NCBI RefSeq assembly: GCF_042677145.1
Contig: NZ_JBHTIT010000001.1
Location: 1,922,001 to 1,986,000 of the forward strand
Source: Perlucidibaca wandonensis
GTDB taxonomy: Bacteria; Pseudomonadota; Gammaproteobacteria; Pseudomonadales; Moraxellaceae
Length of the DNA: 64,000 nucleotides
Direction of reading: 5' to 3'
Shown here: piece by piece, positions 24,020 to 31,415 of the stretch
Layout of the letters: every line of letters begins with the position of its first letter
Position numbering within the stretch: position 1 is the stretch's first letter
Notes under the pieces: model-generated
Database searches by the model: none
What the model was told of the DNA's origin: nothing
Seen by the model: the letters and a program-made list of their open reading frames with translations, nothing else
Made by a program: the position numbers and the translations under genes

Positions 24020-24829
24020 ATGAGTGCGCAGCAAACCAAGTATCAATCTGCCCACCTGCCCGAGTTTCAGCGCCTGCAATACGCCTTCACTGCGCATTTG
24101 CGCGACCCCGAAGCAGCCGCCGCACCAGTAGGCATTAAGTCCGAGCGCTTAGCGACTTATCGCGAGCTGCTGTTTAACAACGTCATTAATTTTGTCGATA
24201 TCACTTTCCCTATCGCCAAAGCGCAGCTTGGCGAGGCCTTATGGTCGCGACTTACTAATCGCTTTTTCGCCGACTTTAACTGCACTTCGCCATTTTTTTA
24301 CGATATTTCGCTACATTTCAGAGAGTTCACTGAAAGCTTAGATTGGCCAGACCTCCTCGCCTTGCCTTGGCTAGAGTCGCTCATGCATTACGAATGGATG
24401 GAGCTGGTTGCCGACATCGATGATCGCCCAATGGCTTTAGGCGTCGATACCAACGCCTTGGATGAGGCGCTCTCGGCCGATCATGACCCGCAACTTCAGC
24501 TCGCCGGTCCAGCATGGGCACTAGCCTACCAATGGCGCGTGCATGAATGGCGCGAAGACAGCGACCTAAGCGTCGTAAAGCAAGAGTCTGTCTGCTTAAT
24601 GGCCTTGCGCGCTGATGACGCCGCACTCTCGCTGCAAATACATGAGATCACGCCATTTGCCGCCTTTTTGCTCGAAGCGCTAACTCAGGCCGAAGCACCG
24701 CTCGCACTCTCTGAGCTCATTGCACGCATTTGCAGCGCTATGCCTCAAGCACATCCACAAGAAGTCGCGACCATGGTGCGCACAGTCTTACGCGATCTCA
24801 TTGCACATGGGTTACGCTTGCGCCATTAA
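24020..24829 (+). CDS. DUF2063 (HvfC/BufC-like) partner protein of the MNIO enzyme
   Basis: The 269-residue protein has the N-terminal DUF2063 signature: E-F-Q-R-L-Q-Y-A-F-T-A-H-L-R, then R-L-A-T-Y-R-E-L-L-F-N-N-V and F-P-F-type helices, followed by an acidic C-terminal domain. In the family it binds the precursor peptide and delivers it to the DUF692 enzyme. The ATG at 24020 has GAGG upstream; a GTG at 23981 overlaps the MNIO gene and is less likely. It is the last gene of the operon before mutM, which starts 19 bases later. Confidence 0.88.
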   Translation: MSAQQTKYQSAHLPEFQRLQYAFTAHLRDPEAAAAPVGIKSERLATYRELLFNNVINFVDITFPIAKAQLGEALWSRLTNRFFADFNCTSPFFYDISLHFREFTESLDWPDLLALPWLESLMHYEWMELVADIDDRPMALGVDTNALDEALSADHDPQLQLAGPAWALAYQWRVHEWREDSDLSVVKQESVCLMALRADDAALSLQIHEITPFAAFLLEALTQAEAPLALSELIARICSAMPQAHPQEVATMVRTVLRDLIAHGLRLRH

Positions 24830-24848
24830 TCTGCCACGCCAACAAGCC

Positions 24849-25709
24849 ATGCCTGAATTACCCGAAGTAGAAACCACCCGCCAAGGCCTCGCGCCGCATT
24901 GCATCGGCCGCCGCGTTAGCGAAGTTGCTGTGCATAACGCACGCCTGCGCTGGCCTGTGCCCGAATCATTAGCCGACACTCTCACTGGCCGCCTCATTCA
25001 GCGCATCGACAGACGTGGGAAGTATTTGCTGCTGTATTGCGAGCACGAGGCCAACGGTCATGTTGGCGTGCTGATGGTGCATTTAGGCATGTCCGGCAGC
25101 CTGCGCTTAGTTGAGCCTGGCACCGATCGTAAAACCCACGATCATTTGGTGTTTAGTCTGAGCGATCGCGAAGACGATCTAGATGCCGAGCCGCAATGGG
25201 AATTGCGCTACCACGACCCGCGGCGCTTTGGTTGCTGCCTATGGCTGGAGCTACCCGTCGAGCAACACCCACTTTTGGTATCGCTGGGGCCCGAGCCATT
25301 AAGTGAAGCCTTCGATGACCAACACCTATTTCGCCTCAGCCGCGGAAAATCTGCACCGATCAAAAGCTTTCTAATGGACAGTCACGTGGTGGTCGGTGTC
25401 GGCAATATTTACGCCAATGAAGCGCTGTTTCGCGTCGGCATCCACCCGCTACGCGAAGCTGGGGGCATTAGCCAGGCGCGCTATAAGGCGCTCAGCGCGG
25501 CCGTCCGAGAGATCCTCGCGCAGGCCATTGAGCGTGGCGGCACAACGCTGCGCGACTTTGTAAATGGCAAAGGTGAACCGGGTTATTTTCAGCAGGAATT
25601 AAGTGTTTATGGTCGCGCTGGCGAGCCATGCGTGCGCTGCAATAAACCGCTTACTGAGGTTCGTTTAAGCGCACGCAGCACCGTGTTTTGCGCGCGTTGC
25701 CAGCGCTAG
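24849..25709 (+). CDS. mutM: Formamidopyrimidine-DNA glycosylase
   Basis: This base-excision repair enzyme removes 8-oxoguanine and formamidopyrimidines and nicks the abasic site. The 286-residue protein starts with the invariant M-P-E-L-P-E-V-E-T (P2 is the catalytic amine after Met removal; E3 also catalytic). It has V-G-N-I-Y-A-N-E-A and a C-terminal zinc finger C-x2-C-x16-C-x2-C. The start must be at 24849 for P2 to be N-terminal, although the frame extends further upstream inside the preceding gene. Confidence 0.97.
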   Translation: MPELPEVETTRQGLAPHCIGRRVSEVAVHNARLRWPVPESLADTLTGRLIQRIDRRGKYLLLYCEHEANGHVGVLMVHLGMSGSLRLVEPGTDRKTHDHLVFSLSDREDDLDAEPQWELRYHDPRRFGCCLWLELPVEQHPLLVSLGPEPLSEAFDDQHLFRLSRGKSAPIKSFLMDSHVVVGVGNIYANEALFRVGIHPLREAGGISQARYKALSAAVREILAQAIERGGTTLRDFVNGKGEPGYFQQELSVYGRAGEPCVRCNKPLTEVRLSARSTVFCARCQR

Positions 25710-25746
25710 TTCACAACAAAATATCCTATGAAATCTAACGTCGAAC

Positions 25747-26616
25747 TCATAGCCATCGCCTAGCTTCCGCTATTACCGTTTCCATTCGCTTTTGCATAGC
25801 CCTCTGACGCCGGCCACAAAGAAATAGCGTTTCACTCACTGGATTGGAAAGTCGGTGAGCTTTGATTTGCTTAGGCTTGTGAAATGCCTCAACCGCATAA
25901 GCCGGCAAGACCGTAAAACCCATGCCCAAACTGACCGGCTCCAGAATCAAACCAATTTGATTCGACCATCCCTTCCTAGAAAACTGATGAATGTGCTGGA
26001 ACTCCGGAAAATTGGCGCCCATCAGCAGATTGGCATGATGGCTTCCGTCAGGATGGTCGATAAAACCGATGGCCATCAAGGTTTCCCAGTCCAGCATTTC
26101 GACCGTCGCAGGCGTTACTAACAATAGCGACTCTTCTGCGACAGGCGTACAACTGACATCAGCTAGGGTGGATTTTGATGTCATAAAGCCAATATCCACG
26201 GTGGATTCTGCGATTGCATTCTCGACGTCGGAATTGGGTGCAAAGCGATAATCTATTATGAGTTTTGGATGTTTTTTTTGCAGCGCTAATAAGTGTGGAT
26301 ATAGTTTAAGTCCGACGCTCCCCGGAGACATCACCCGTACCATGCCTTCATAGGGCGGGTCCTCTCCAACGCTCTGCTCTAGATTCGACAGAGCCTGCAG
26401 AATGTCCTGTGCCTTAGCATAAAGTCGCTCTCCGGCATCCGAGAGCGAGAATTTCTTCCCGTCCCGTACAAGCAACTCGACACCTAGAGCCTCCTCCAAT
26501 TTGCGCATATGCTGACTCACTCCCGACTGCGTCATGTGGAGCCGCTCAGCCGTGTGAGTAAAGTGACCAACGTCGACAAGGGTGCAAAAGCTGCGTAACC
26601 AAGCAGGATTTATCAT
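25747..26616 (-). CDS. LysR-family transcriptional regulator
   Basis: The 289-residue protein has the LysR N-terminal winged helix-turn-helix (F-C-T-L-V-D-V-G-H-F-T-H-T-A-E-R-L with M-T-Q-S-G-V-S-Q-H-M-R-K-L-E) and a substrate-binding domain from about residue 90. It is divergent from the VOC gene across a very AT-rich 94-base gap. The gene belongs to a segment that interrupts the mutM-coaD order seen in relatives. The effector is unknown. Confidence 0.92.
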   Translation of the reverse strand: MINPAWLRSFCTLVDVGHFTHTAERLHMTQSGVSQHMRKLEEALGVELLVRDGKKFSLSDAGERLYAKAQDILQALSNLEQSVGEDPPYEGMVRVMSPGSVGLKLYPHLLALQKKHPKLIIDYRFAPNSDVENAIAESTVDIGFMTSKSTLADVSCTPVAEESLLLVTPATVEMLDWETLMAIGFIDHPDGSHHANLLMGANFPEFQHIHQFSRKGWSNQIGLILEPVSLGMGFTVLPAYAVEAFHKPKQIKAHRLSNPVSETLFLCGRRQRAMQKRMETVIAEARRWL

Positions 26617-26646
26617 AACGTAATGTAATATATTTGATTAGATATG

Positions 26647-26661
26647 ATTATTTTACATAAT
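26647..26661. promoter_or_regulatory. Candidate LysR-box palindrome
   Basis: ATTAT-N5-ATAAT contains a T-N11-A core and sits between the divergent LysR and VOC genes, 49 bases before the VOC start. It is AT-rich, so chance occurrence is possible. Confidence 0.4.
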
Positions 26662-26710
26662 TAAATGCGATCGGTAACCTTCTCTCCATTCAGTTAGAGG
26701 AGGACGCGCA

Positions 26711-27211
26711 ATGAGCAACGTTTACCCAAGAAACTTCTCACACATCGGTATTTCCGTCCCTGATCTAGAGCGGGCTGTCCATTTCTATACAGAGGTCATG
26801 GGCTGGTATCTGATAATGAAACCCACCGAGATCGAAGAAGACGACAGCGCTATAGGCGAAATGTGCACCGAGGTGTTCGGAGCAGGATGGGGAAGCTTCC
26901 GAATAGCCCATCTATCCACCGGCGATCGGGTTGGTGTGGAGCTGTTTCAATTCAAAAACCAGATAAACCCAGAAGACAACTTTGAATACTGGAAAACTGG
27001 GGTCTTTCACTTCTGCGTGCAAGACCCCAACGTCGAAGAGCTTGCTGAGCGCATTGTGGCCGCTGGTGGCAAGCAGCGCATGAAAAAGCCGCGCTACTAC
27101 TACCCAGGCGAGAAGCCCTATCGAATGATTTACATGGAAGATCCATTCGGGAACATCGTGGAAATCTACAGTCACAGCTACGAGCTGATATACAGTGAGG
27201 GAGCCTACTGA
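26711..27211 (+). CDS. VOC-superfamily protein (glyoxalase / dioxygenase-like)
   Basis: The 166-residue protein has one vicinal-oxygen-chelate fold: H12 in F-S-H-I-G-I-S-V-P-D-L-E-R-A (metal ligand), a central G-V-F-H-F-C-V, and the C-terminal Y-M-E-D-P-F-G-N-I-V-E-I (E ligand). The H...H...E pattern suggests it binds a metal. A strong GAGGAGG site lies before the ATG. It is paired divergently with a LysR regulator, which probably controls it in response to a small substrate. The reaction cannot be assigned. Confidence 0.87.
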   Translation: MSNVYPRNFSHIGISVPDLERAVHFYTEVMGWYLIMKPTEIEEDDSAIGEMCTEVFGAGWGSFRIAHLSTGDRVGVELFQFKNQINPEDNFEYWKTGVFHFCVQDPNVEELAERIVAAGGKQRMKKPRYYYPGEKPYRMIYMEDPFGNIVEIYSHSYELIYSEGAY

Positions 27212-27341
27212 ATCATCGGTGAGTGCATTCCGATGGACTTATTGCAAAGGCGAGCCCGCAGGGCTTAACGCCTCAAACGCCTCTGCAATGATTTGTTGAA
27301 TGACAACGGCACGCGCGCGCAGTTAAAAGACTGTTGGACTC
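27212..27341. other. Intergenic gap after the VOC gene
   Basis: The gap between the convergent VOC and LysE genes holds no gene that I can support. It contains the first copy (27226-27238) of the 13-bp direct repeat CATTCCGATGGAC and a short GC hairpin near 27252-27264 without a T run. Confidence 0.5.
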
Positions 27342-27959
27342 TCATGCTTTTGTAACCAAGACTGAACCACACCCAATCATAAGTGTGCCGCCCAGCTTTC
27401 TTGGCAAGTCTGACGACACCCTGTGCCTTAAGCTTTCAACAATCCTTGAAGCAAATATTGCATAGATCAACTTCACGCCGCCAACTGTGACAATGGTAAT
27501 TACACTGATGGCCACGACCTCACCTAGACCGACTTGTTTCATATCAATCAAAGCGGGAAAAAGACTGGCATAAAACAGTATTGCCTTGACGTCGCCAAGC
27601 GTCAGGAATAACCCCGCCACGAAGTCAGACAAATAGGAGGACTTGCTTGTCGAGGCAAGTTGAAATTCCAGTGATGATTTAGATTTGAGGATTCCAACCC
27701 CTAACCAAATCAGGTAAATGCCACCGCAATATTTCGCAACGGAAAATAACGCACCAAGCCACTCAGCCAACACGCTCACACCGACCAAAGCCATTGCGAC
27801 AAAGATTAAGTCACCTGCCACGATGCCCAATGCAGAAACCACTCCACTGGCTCTTCCGAAAAAAACAGACCTAGTCACCACGAGCGCGACACTTGAGCTT
27901 GGCATTGCGGCCAATGGCAGCATTACCAAGAAAAGCGTAAATGCTTCAAATGTACCCAT
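27342..27959 (-). CDS. LysE/RhtB-family exporter
   Basis: The 205-residue membrane protein has about five or six hydrophobic helices and the LysE/RhtB layout. An N-terminal M-P-S-S-S-V-A-L-V-V-T-R-S segment replaces the more usual P-G-P, followed by G-x-x-S-A-L-G-I-V-A-G-D and Y-L-I-W-L-G. Members export amino acids or related compounds. It is convergent with the VOC gene and flanked by a 13-bp direct repeat (27226 and 28126). Codon choice looks less GC-rich than in the housekeeping genes around it. Confidence 0.85.
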   Translation of the reverse strand: MGTFEAFTLFLVMLPLAAMPSSSVALVVTRSVFFGRASGVVSALGIVAGDLIFVAMALVGVSVLAEWLGALFSVAKYCGGIYLIWLGVGILKSKSSLEFQLASTSKSSYLSDFVAGLFLTLGDVKAILFYASLFPALIDMKQVGLGEVVAISVITIVTVGGVKLIYAIFASRIVESLRHRVSSDLPRKLGGTLMIGCGSVLVTKA

Positions 27960-28282
27960 GGCCGATGTAAATACCTCTACTAAGTACCGAGTATAAAAAG
28001 GATAAGAGTACCTGCACCAGCTCCAAGGGTGTTTTTCGCTTTGTCGCCCAACCTAGTTTATACCGCACATCCTTTGTCATCGAGCATGCCACGCCGGATT
28101 GCACCCGACAATCTCGCAACAGAACCATTCCGATGGACGTAAAACCATCGCAAGGCGTGATACTTTTCCTGCGAAATCATCCAAGCTTTTATTGTATGGT
28201 GCGCAGGTAGTGCATTTCTGCGCGCACGATTTGCAACAGTAGTACCATCACCACCTGACAAAACACTGAACAAGGAATGCCC
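27960..28282. other. 323-base gap between LysE and coaD
   Basis: It contains the second copy of CATTCCGATGGAC (28126-28138), a TGCGCAG / CTGCGCG inverted pair near 28200-28230, and the coaD promoter region (AT-rich around 28185-28200). A 92-codon minus-strand frame crosses it but runs into coaD and I do not call it. The segment may be a scar of the insertion that brought LysR-VOC-LysE. Confidence 0.5.
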
Positions 28283-28780
28283 ATGTCCACACGCGTCGTC
28301 TATCCCGGCACCTTCGACCCCATCACCAACGGTCATAAGGACCTCATTGAGCGCGCTTCGCGCCTGTTTGATGAAGTCGTTGTTTCGGTCGCCGCCAGCG
28401 AAAAGAAGAAACCACTATTTTCGCTAGAGGAACGCGTGAGCATGGCGCAAGAGGTGATTGCTCACCTGCCCAATGTGCGAGTGGTCGGCTTCGATAAGCT
28501 ACTGTCGTTTTTTGTCACCGAAATGCATGCCAATGTGGTGCTGCGTGGCCTGCGCGCGGTGTCAGACTTTGAGTATGAGTTCCAGCTTGCCAATATGAAT
28601 CGCCAGCTCAATAGCGAGTTCGAAACGGTGTTTTTAACGCCGTCTGAGCATTTGTCGTTTATCTCATCGAGTTTGGTACGCGAGATCGCCATTCTTGGTG
28701 GCGATGTGCAGCAGTTCGTATCACCTGTTGTGCTCGCGGCCTTCGCTGAAAAACTCGGGCATGGCCCGCGCAAGAGCTAG
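28283..28780 (+). CDS. coaD: Phosphopantetheine adenylyltransferase
   Basis: This enzyme adenylates 4'-phosphopantetheine in coenzyme A synthesis. The 165-residue protein has the nucleotidyltransferase T-F-D-P-I-T-N-G-H motif near residue 10 and I-S-S-S-L-V-R-E-I-A near 130. The ATG at 28283 is preferred over the one at 28277 because AAGGA lies six bases before it. It is followed after two bases by the ferredoxin gene, the conserved coaD-yfhL pairing. Confidence 0.97.
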   Translation: MSTRVVYPGTFDPITNGHKDLIERASRLFDEVVVSVAASEKKKPLFSLEERVSMAQEVIAHLPNVRVVGFDKLLSFFVTEMHANVVLRGLRAVSDFEYEFQLANMNRQLNSEFETVFLTPSEHLSFISSSLVREIAILGGDVQQFVSPVVLAAFAEKLGHGPRKS

Positions 28781-28782
28781 AT

Positions 28783-29043
28783 ATGGCGCTACTCATCACC
28801 GACGAATGCATTAACTGCGATGTCTGTGAGCCGGCCTGCCCAAATCTGGCGATTTATATGGGCCCGGAAATTTACGAGATTAATCCCGCACTCTGCACTG
28901 AGTGCGTGGGGCATTTCGACGTGCCGCAATGTGTGGAGCTCTGCCCCGTCGCCTGCATCCCCATCGACCCAAACCACACTGAGAGTCGTGAGGAATTGCA
29001 GGCTAAATTTGAAAAGCTAACTGCCGAGAAACCCGAGGCATAA
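28783..29043 (+). CDS. fdx: YfhL-type 2[4Fe-4S] ferredoxin
   Basis: The 86-residue ferredoxin has C-I-N-C-D-V-C-E-P-A-C-P for one cluster. A second, extended set follows: C-T-E-C, then C-V-E-L-C-P-V-A-C after an 8-residue insert. Both the insert and the C-terminal helix are typical of the YfhL/Alvin family with unusually low potentials. It follows coaD by two bases. Confidence 0.95.
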   Translation: MALLITDECINCDVCEPACPNLAIYMGPEIYEINPALCTECVGHFDVPQCVELCPVACIPIDPNHTESREELQAKFEKLTAEKPEA

Positions 29044-29054
29044 GCAGCCTCTGG

Positions 29055-29077
29055 CTTGGCAAAGAACCTTAGCCAAG
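29055..29077. repeat. Inverted repeat between convergent fdx and GMC genes
   Basis: CTTGGC and GCCAAG are separated by 11 bases and overlap the end of the GMC gene. There is no T run, so terminator function is doubtful. Confidence 0.35.
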
Positions 29078-30724
29078 CATCCGCAGCGCCGCCCACTCAT
29101 CAGCACGAGCCGCTGTCATTGGTGCTAACTGCTGCGCCAACAGCGTGGCATTGCGCGTGACTAGGCCATAAATCGACAGCTGCGGGTTAGCGCCAATGCT
29201 GGTCGGAAACACCGAGCCATCCATGATGCTTAAATTCTCTAGCTGATGATGCTGGCCTTGGCTATTCACCACCGATGTGCGCGGATCTTCGCCCATGGCG
29301 CAGCCGCCCATTAAGTGAGCTGAGCCTAGACCAGTGCGGAACTTCTCAATGCTAAAGTTAGCAATCGCGGCTTTTGCATCGGCCCAGCTCTTATATGCCG
29401 GGGTGCCCATTTGCATCATGCGCACTTGCTTAGCGCCTGCGGCAAATTGCATTTCGGCCATCGCCAAATAGGCACGGCGCAGGCCATCGGCCAGGCTGTC
29501 GGTCATCGGATAGTCGAGCACGGGCGAGCCGTCGTCACGCAGGCTGACGCTACCGCCAGGTGAATCTTCAGTGAAGCCATCGCGCATCAGTGCAATCATG
29601 CCGTTTAAATGGCCGAGTGCTTTCATTTCCTGCAAATGTGTCTCGCCAAAACTGCCCAACAGGCCAGCGATAAATGCCGGCAACATCGGCAACACTTCAA
29701 CCTTGAAGCCCATCGGGCCAGCAGCGCCATCTTTCCATTGGAAATGATCGGAGTACTGCGATTGTGGTGCGCCAGTCCAGCCGTTCATCTCACGCTCAAA
29801 CTGGGCGAAGCTCGCGCTTACTGGATGCACCATAGTACGCTTGCCAACCAATTCATGTGGATCCGTGGCTTTCGAGCGCAGCAAAATTCCGGGATTGTTA
29901 ATCGCGCCACCGGCCAAGATAGTGTGGCGCGCGCGCACGGTTAGCTTACGACCTGTCGGGGCAAAACCTTGCTCGGGCATGCCTTCGGCCATCACGCCAA
30001 CCACACGATCTTTCTCAATAATCAGCTGACTAACACGAGCGCGCTGATACAACACCGCACCGCCGGTTAATGCACTAGGAATTGTCGTCACCAACATCGA
30101 TTGCTTGGCATTAGTCGGGCAGCCAACGCCGCAATAGCCTAAGTTCCAGCAGCCAGCAACGTTGCGCGGAATGCTATGCCAGCTCCAGCCCAGGGCCTCA
30201 CAACCGGTACGAATAACATCGTTATTGGGATTGGCAGGAACCATCCATGGACTAATGTTTAAGCGCTGCTCGGCGCGCTCAAACCACGGCGCCATAGAAG
30301 CTTCATCGAGGCCTTTAACGCCGTTTACATCAGCCCAATGCTTCAGTGTTTCTGCTGGTGTGCGAAAGCTTGATGTCCAGTTCACCGTGGTGCTGCCGCC
30401 GACTGCACGGCCCTGCAAAATAGTGAAGGCGCCATCTTTTGTGGTGCGCCCGCCACCTTCTTGGTAGAGGTCGCGAAAGGCCTCGCCCTCCTGCATTTTG
30501 AAATCATCGCTGCTGCGCAATGGGCCTTCTTCGAGCATGACTACTCTCAAGCCAGCTTGAGTCAGCACTTCAGCAGCGGTGCCACCACCAGCGCCGGTGC
30601 CAACAATCACCACATCACACTCGATGCTTTGGTCAGTCGCCATTTCACCGGCGTGATGTACTTTCCAGCCATTGGCGATGCCACGGCGAATAGGATCAAT
30701 AATTCCTGCGACAGTTATGCTCAT
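29069..30724 (-). CDS. GMC-family FAD oxidoreductase
   Basis: The 551-residue flavoprotein has the FAD-binding V-I-V-G-T-G-A-G-G-G-T-A-A-E-V near residue 40, G-R-A-V-G-G-S-T-T-V-N-W near 110, and the C-terminal G-S-V-F-P-T-S-I-G-A-N-P-Q. This is the membrane-alcohol-dehydrogenase-like branch of the glucose-methanol-choline family, found beside a Tat-exported small subunit. That gene is 15 bases upstream, and an aldehyde dehydrogenase lies beyond it. Together they suggest oxidation of a long-chain or aromatic alcohol. The same order is known in Pseudomonas. Confidence 0.9.
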   Translation of the reverse strand: MSITVAGIIDPIRRGIANGWKVHHAGEMATDQSIECDVVIVGTGAGGGTAAEVLTQAGLRVVMLEEGPLRSSDDFKMQEGEAFRDLYQEGGGRTTKDGAFTILQGRAVGGSTTVNWTSSFRTPAETLKHWADVNGVKGLDEASMAPWFERAEQRLNISPWMVPANPNNDVIRTGCEALGWSWHSIPRNVAGCWNLGYCGVGCPTNAKQSMLVTTIPSALTGGAVLYQRARVSQLIIEKDRVVGVMAEGMPEQGFAPTGRKLTVRARHTILAGGAINNPGILLRSKATDPHELVGKRTMVHPVSASFAQFEREMNGWTGAPQSQYSDHFQWKDGAAGPMGFKVEVLPMLPAFIAGLLGSFGETHLQEMKALGHLNGMIALMRDGFTEDSPGGSVSLRDDGSPVLDYPMTDSLADGLRRAYLAMAEMQFAAGAKQVRMMQMGTPAYKSWADAKAAIANFSIEKFRTGLGSAHLMGGCAMGEDPRTSVVNSQGQHHQLENLSIMDGSVFPTSIGANPQLSIYGLVTRNATLLAQQLAPMTAARADEWAALRMLG

Positions 30725-30739
30725 GATTTGCTCCTATTC

Positions 30740-31297
30740 CTAAACCACGCGCACTGGCGCGACATAGCCGATGGCAGGCCAGCTTTCAGGTAATAAATAC
30801 CAGCCGGCGGTGATGATTTTGACCAAACCGGCATAGCCCGCGCGAAACAAACCAACGCTGCTGTGCTGCCAGCGAGTGAGAAAGGCTAATAAGTCTTTTT
30901 CACTCGCATTTGGCCAATCCGACCATAGGCCAGCCGCTGCCACACGTGCTGGAGGCAGACTGAGCAAATCAAATAGTTGATAGAGCTGATCCATCACTGC
31001 TGGGCTGGTGTTGCCAACAAAGCCATCAATAGCGGCCAGCGTGCGTGTTACCGCCGCAGCTCGCGCCTCGCCAGTGGGTAAGGCATCAGCCAACACAATA
31101 GGAATGAGTGCAGTTAGCACCACAACATCTTGCTCACGCAAAAATAGCCGATCACTCGCAGGAACTGATTTGGCACAGCCGGTTAGCATCGCAGTAGCGG
31201 AACCCGTGGCAAGCAAAAAGCCGCCAATGGCACCTGTGCGCAAAAAGTTTCGGCGGCTTACGCCCGAGCTTATTTTGCTAATTGGGGTTGAAGTCAT
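30740..31297 (-). CDS. Tat-signal small subunit paired with the GMC oxidoreductase
   Basis: The 185-residue protein has the twin-arginine motif S-R-R-N-F-L-R-T-G followed by a hydrophobic stretch and a possible lipobox (L-T-G-C). The rest is helical and resembles gluconate-dehydrogenase-type subunit 3 proteins, which assist GMC enzymes. As GMC proteins of this type lack their own signal, the pair may be exported together by the Tat system. It is the first gene of the two-gene unit. Confidence 0.82.
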   Translation of the reverse strand: MTSTPISKISSGVSRRNFLRTGAIGGFLLATGSATAMLTGCAKSVPASDRLFLREQDVVVLTALIPIVLADALPTGEARAAAVTRTLAAIDGFVGNTSPAVMDQLYQLFDLLSLPPARVAAAGLWSDWPNASEKDLLAFLTRWQHSSVGLFRAGYAGLVKIITAGWYLLPESWPAIGYVAPVRVV

Positions 31298-31381
31298 CGC
31301 ATCCTCGGTATTGTTTTTATTGAGGGGTGTTCGTGTTTATTACCGCAGTTTTAGCGCACATAAAAAGGCTATTTAGAAAGC

Positions 31382-31407
31382 AAAACGGAGCCCTAAGACT
31401 CCGTTTT
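31382..31407 (-). terminator. Intrinsic terminator of the aldehyde dehydrogenase gene
   Basis: A perfect 9-bp stem (AAAACGGAG / CTCCGTTTT) with an 8-base loop lies just after the aldehyde dehydrogenase stop on the minus strand and ends in TTTT. Confidence 0.85.
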
Positions 31408-31415
31408 AACTCATT

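Noticed and set aside
28058..28336. 92-codon minus-strand frame between LysE and coaD
   Set aside because: It runs antisense into coaD, lacks a ribosome site and has no recognisable domain.
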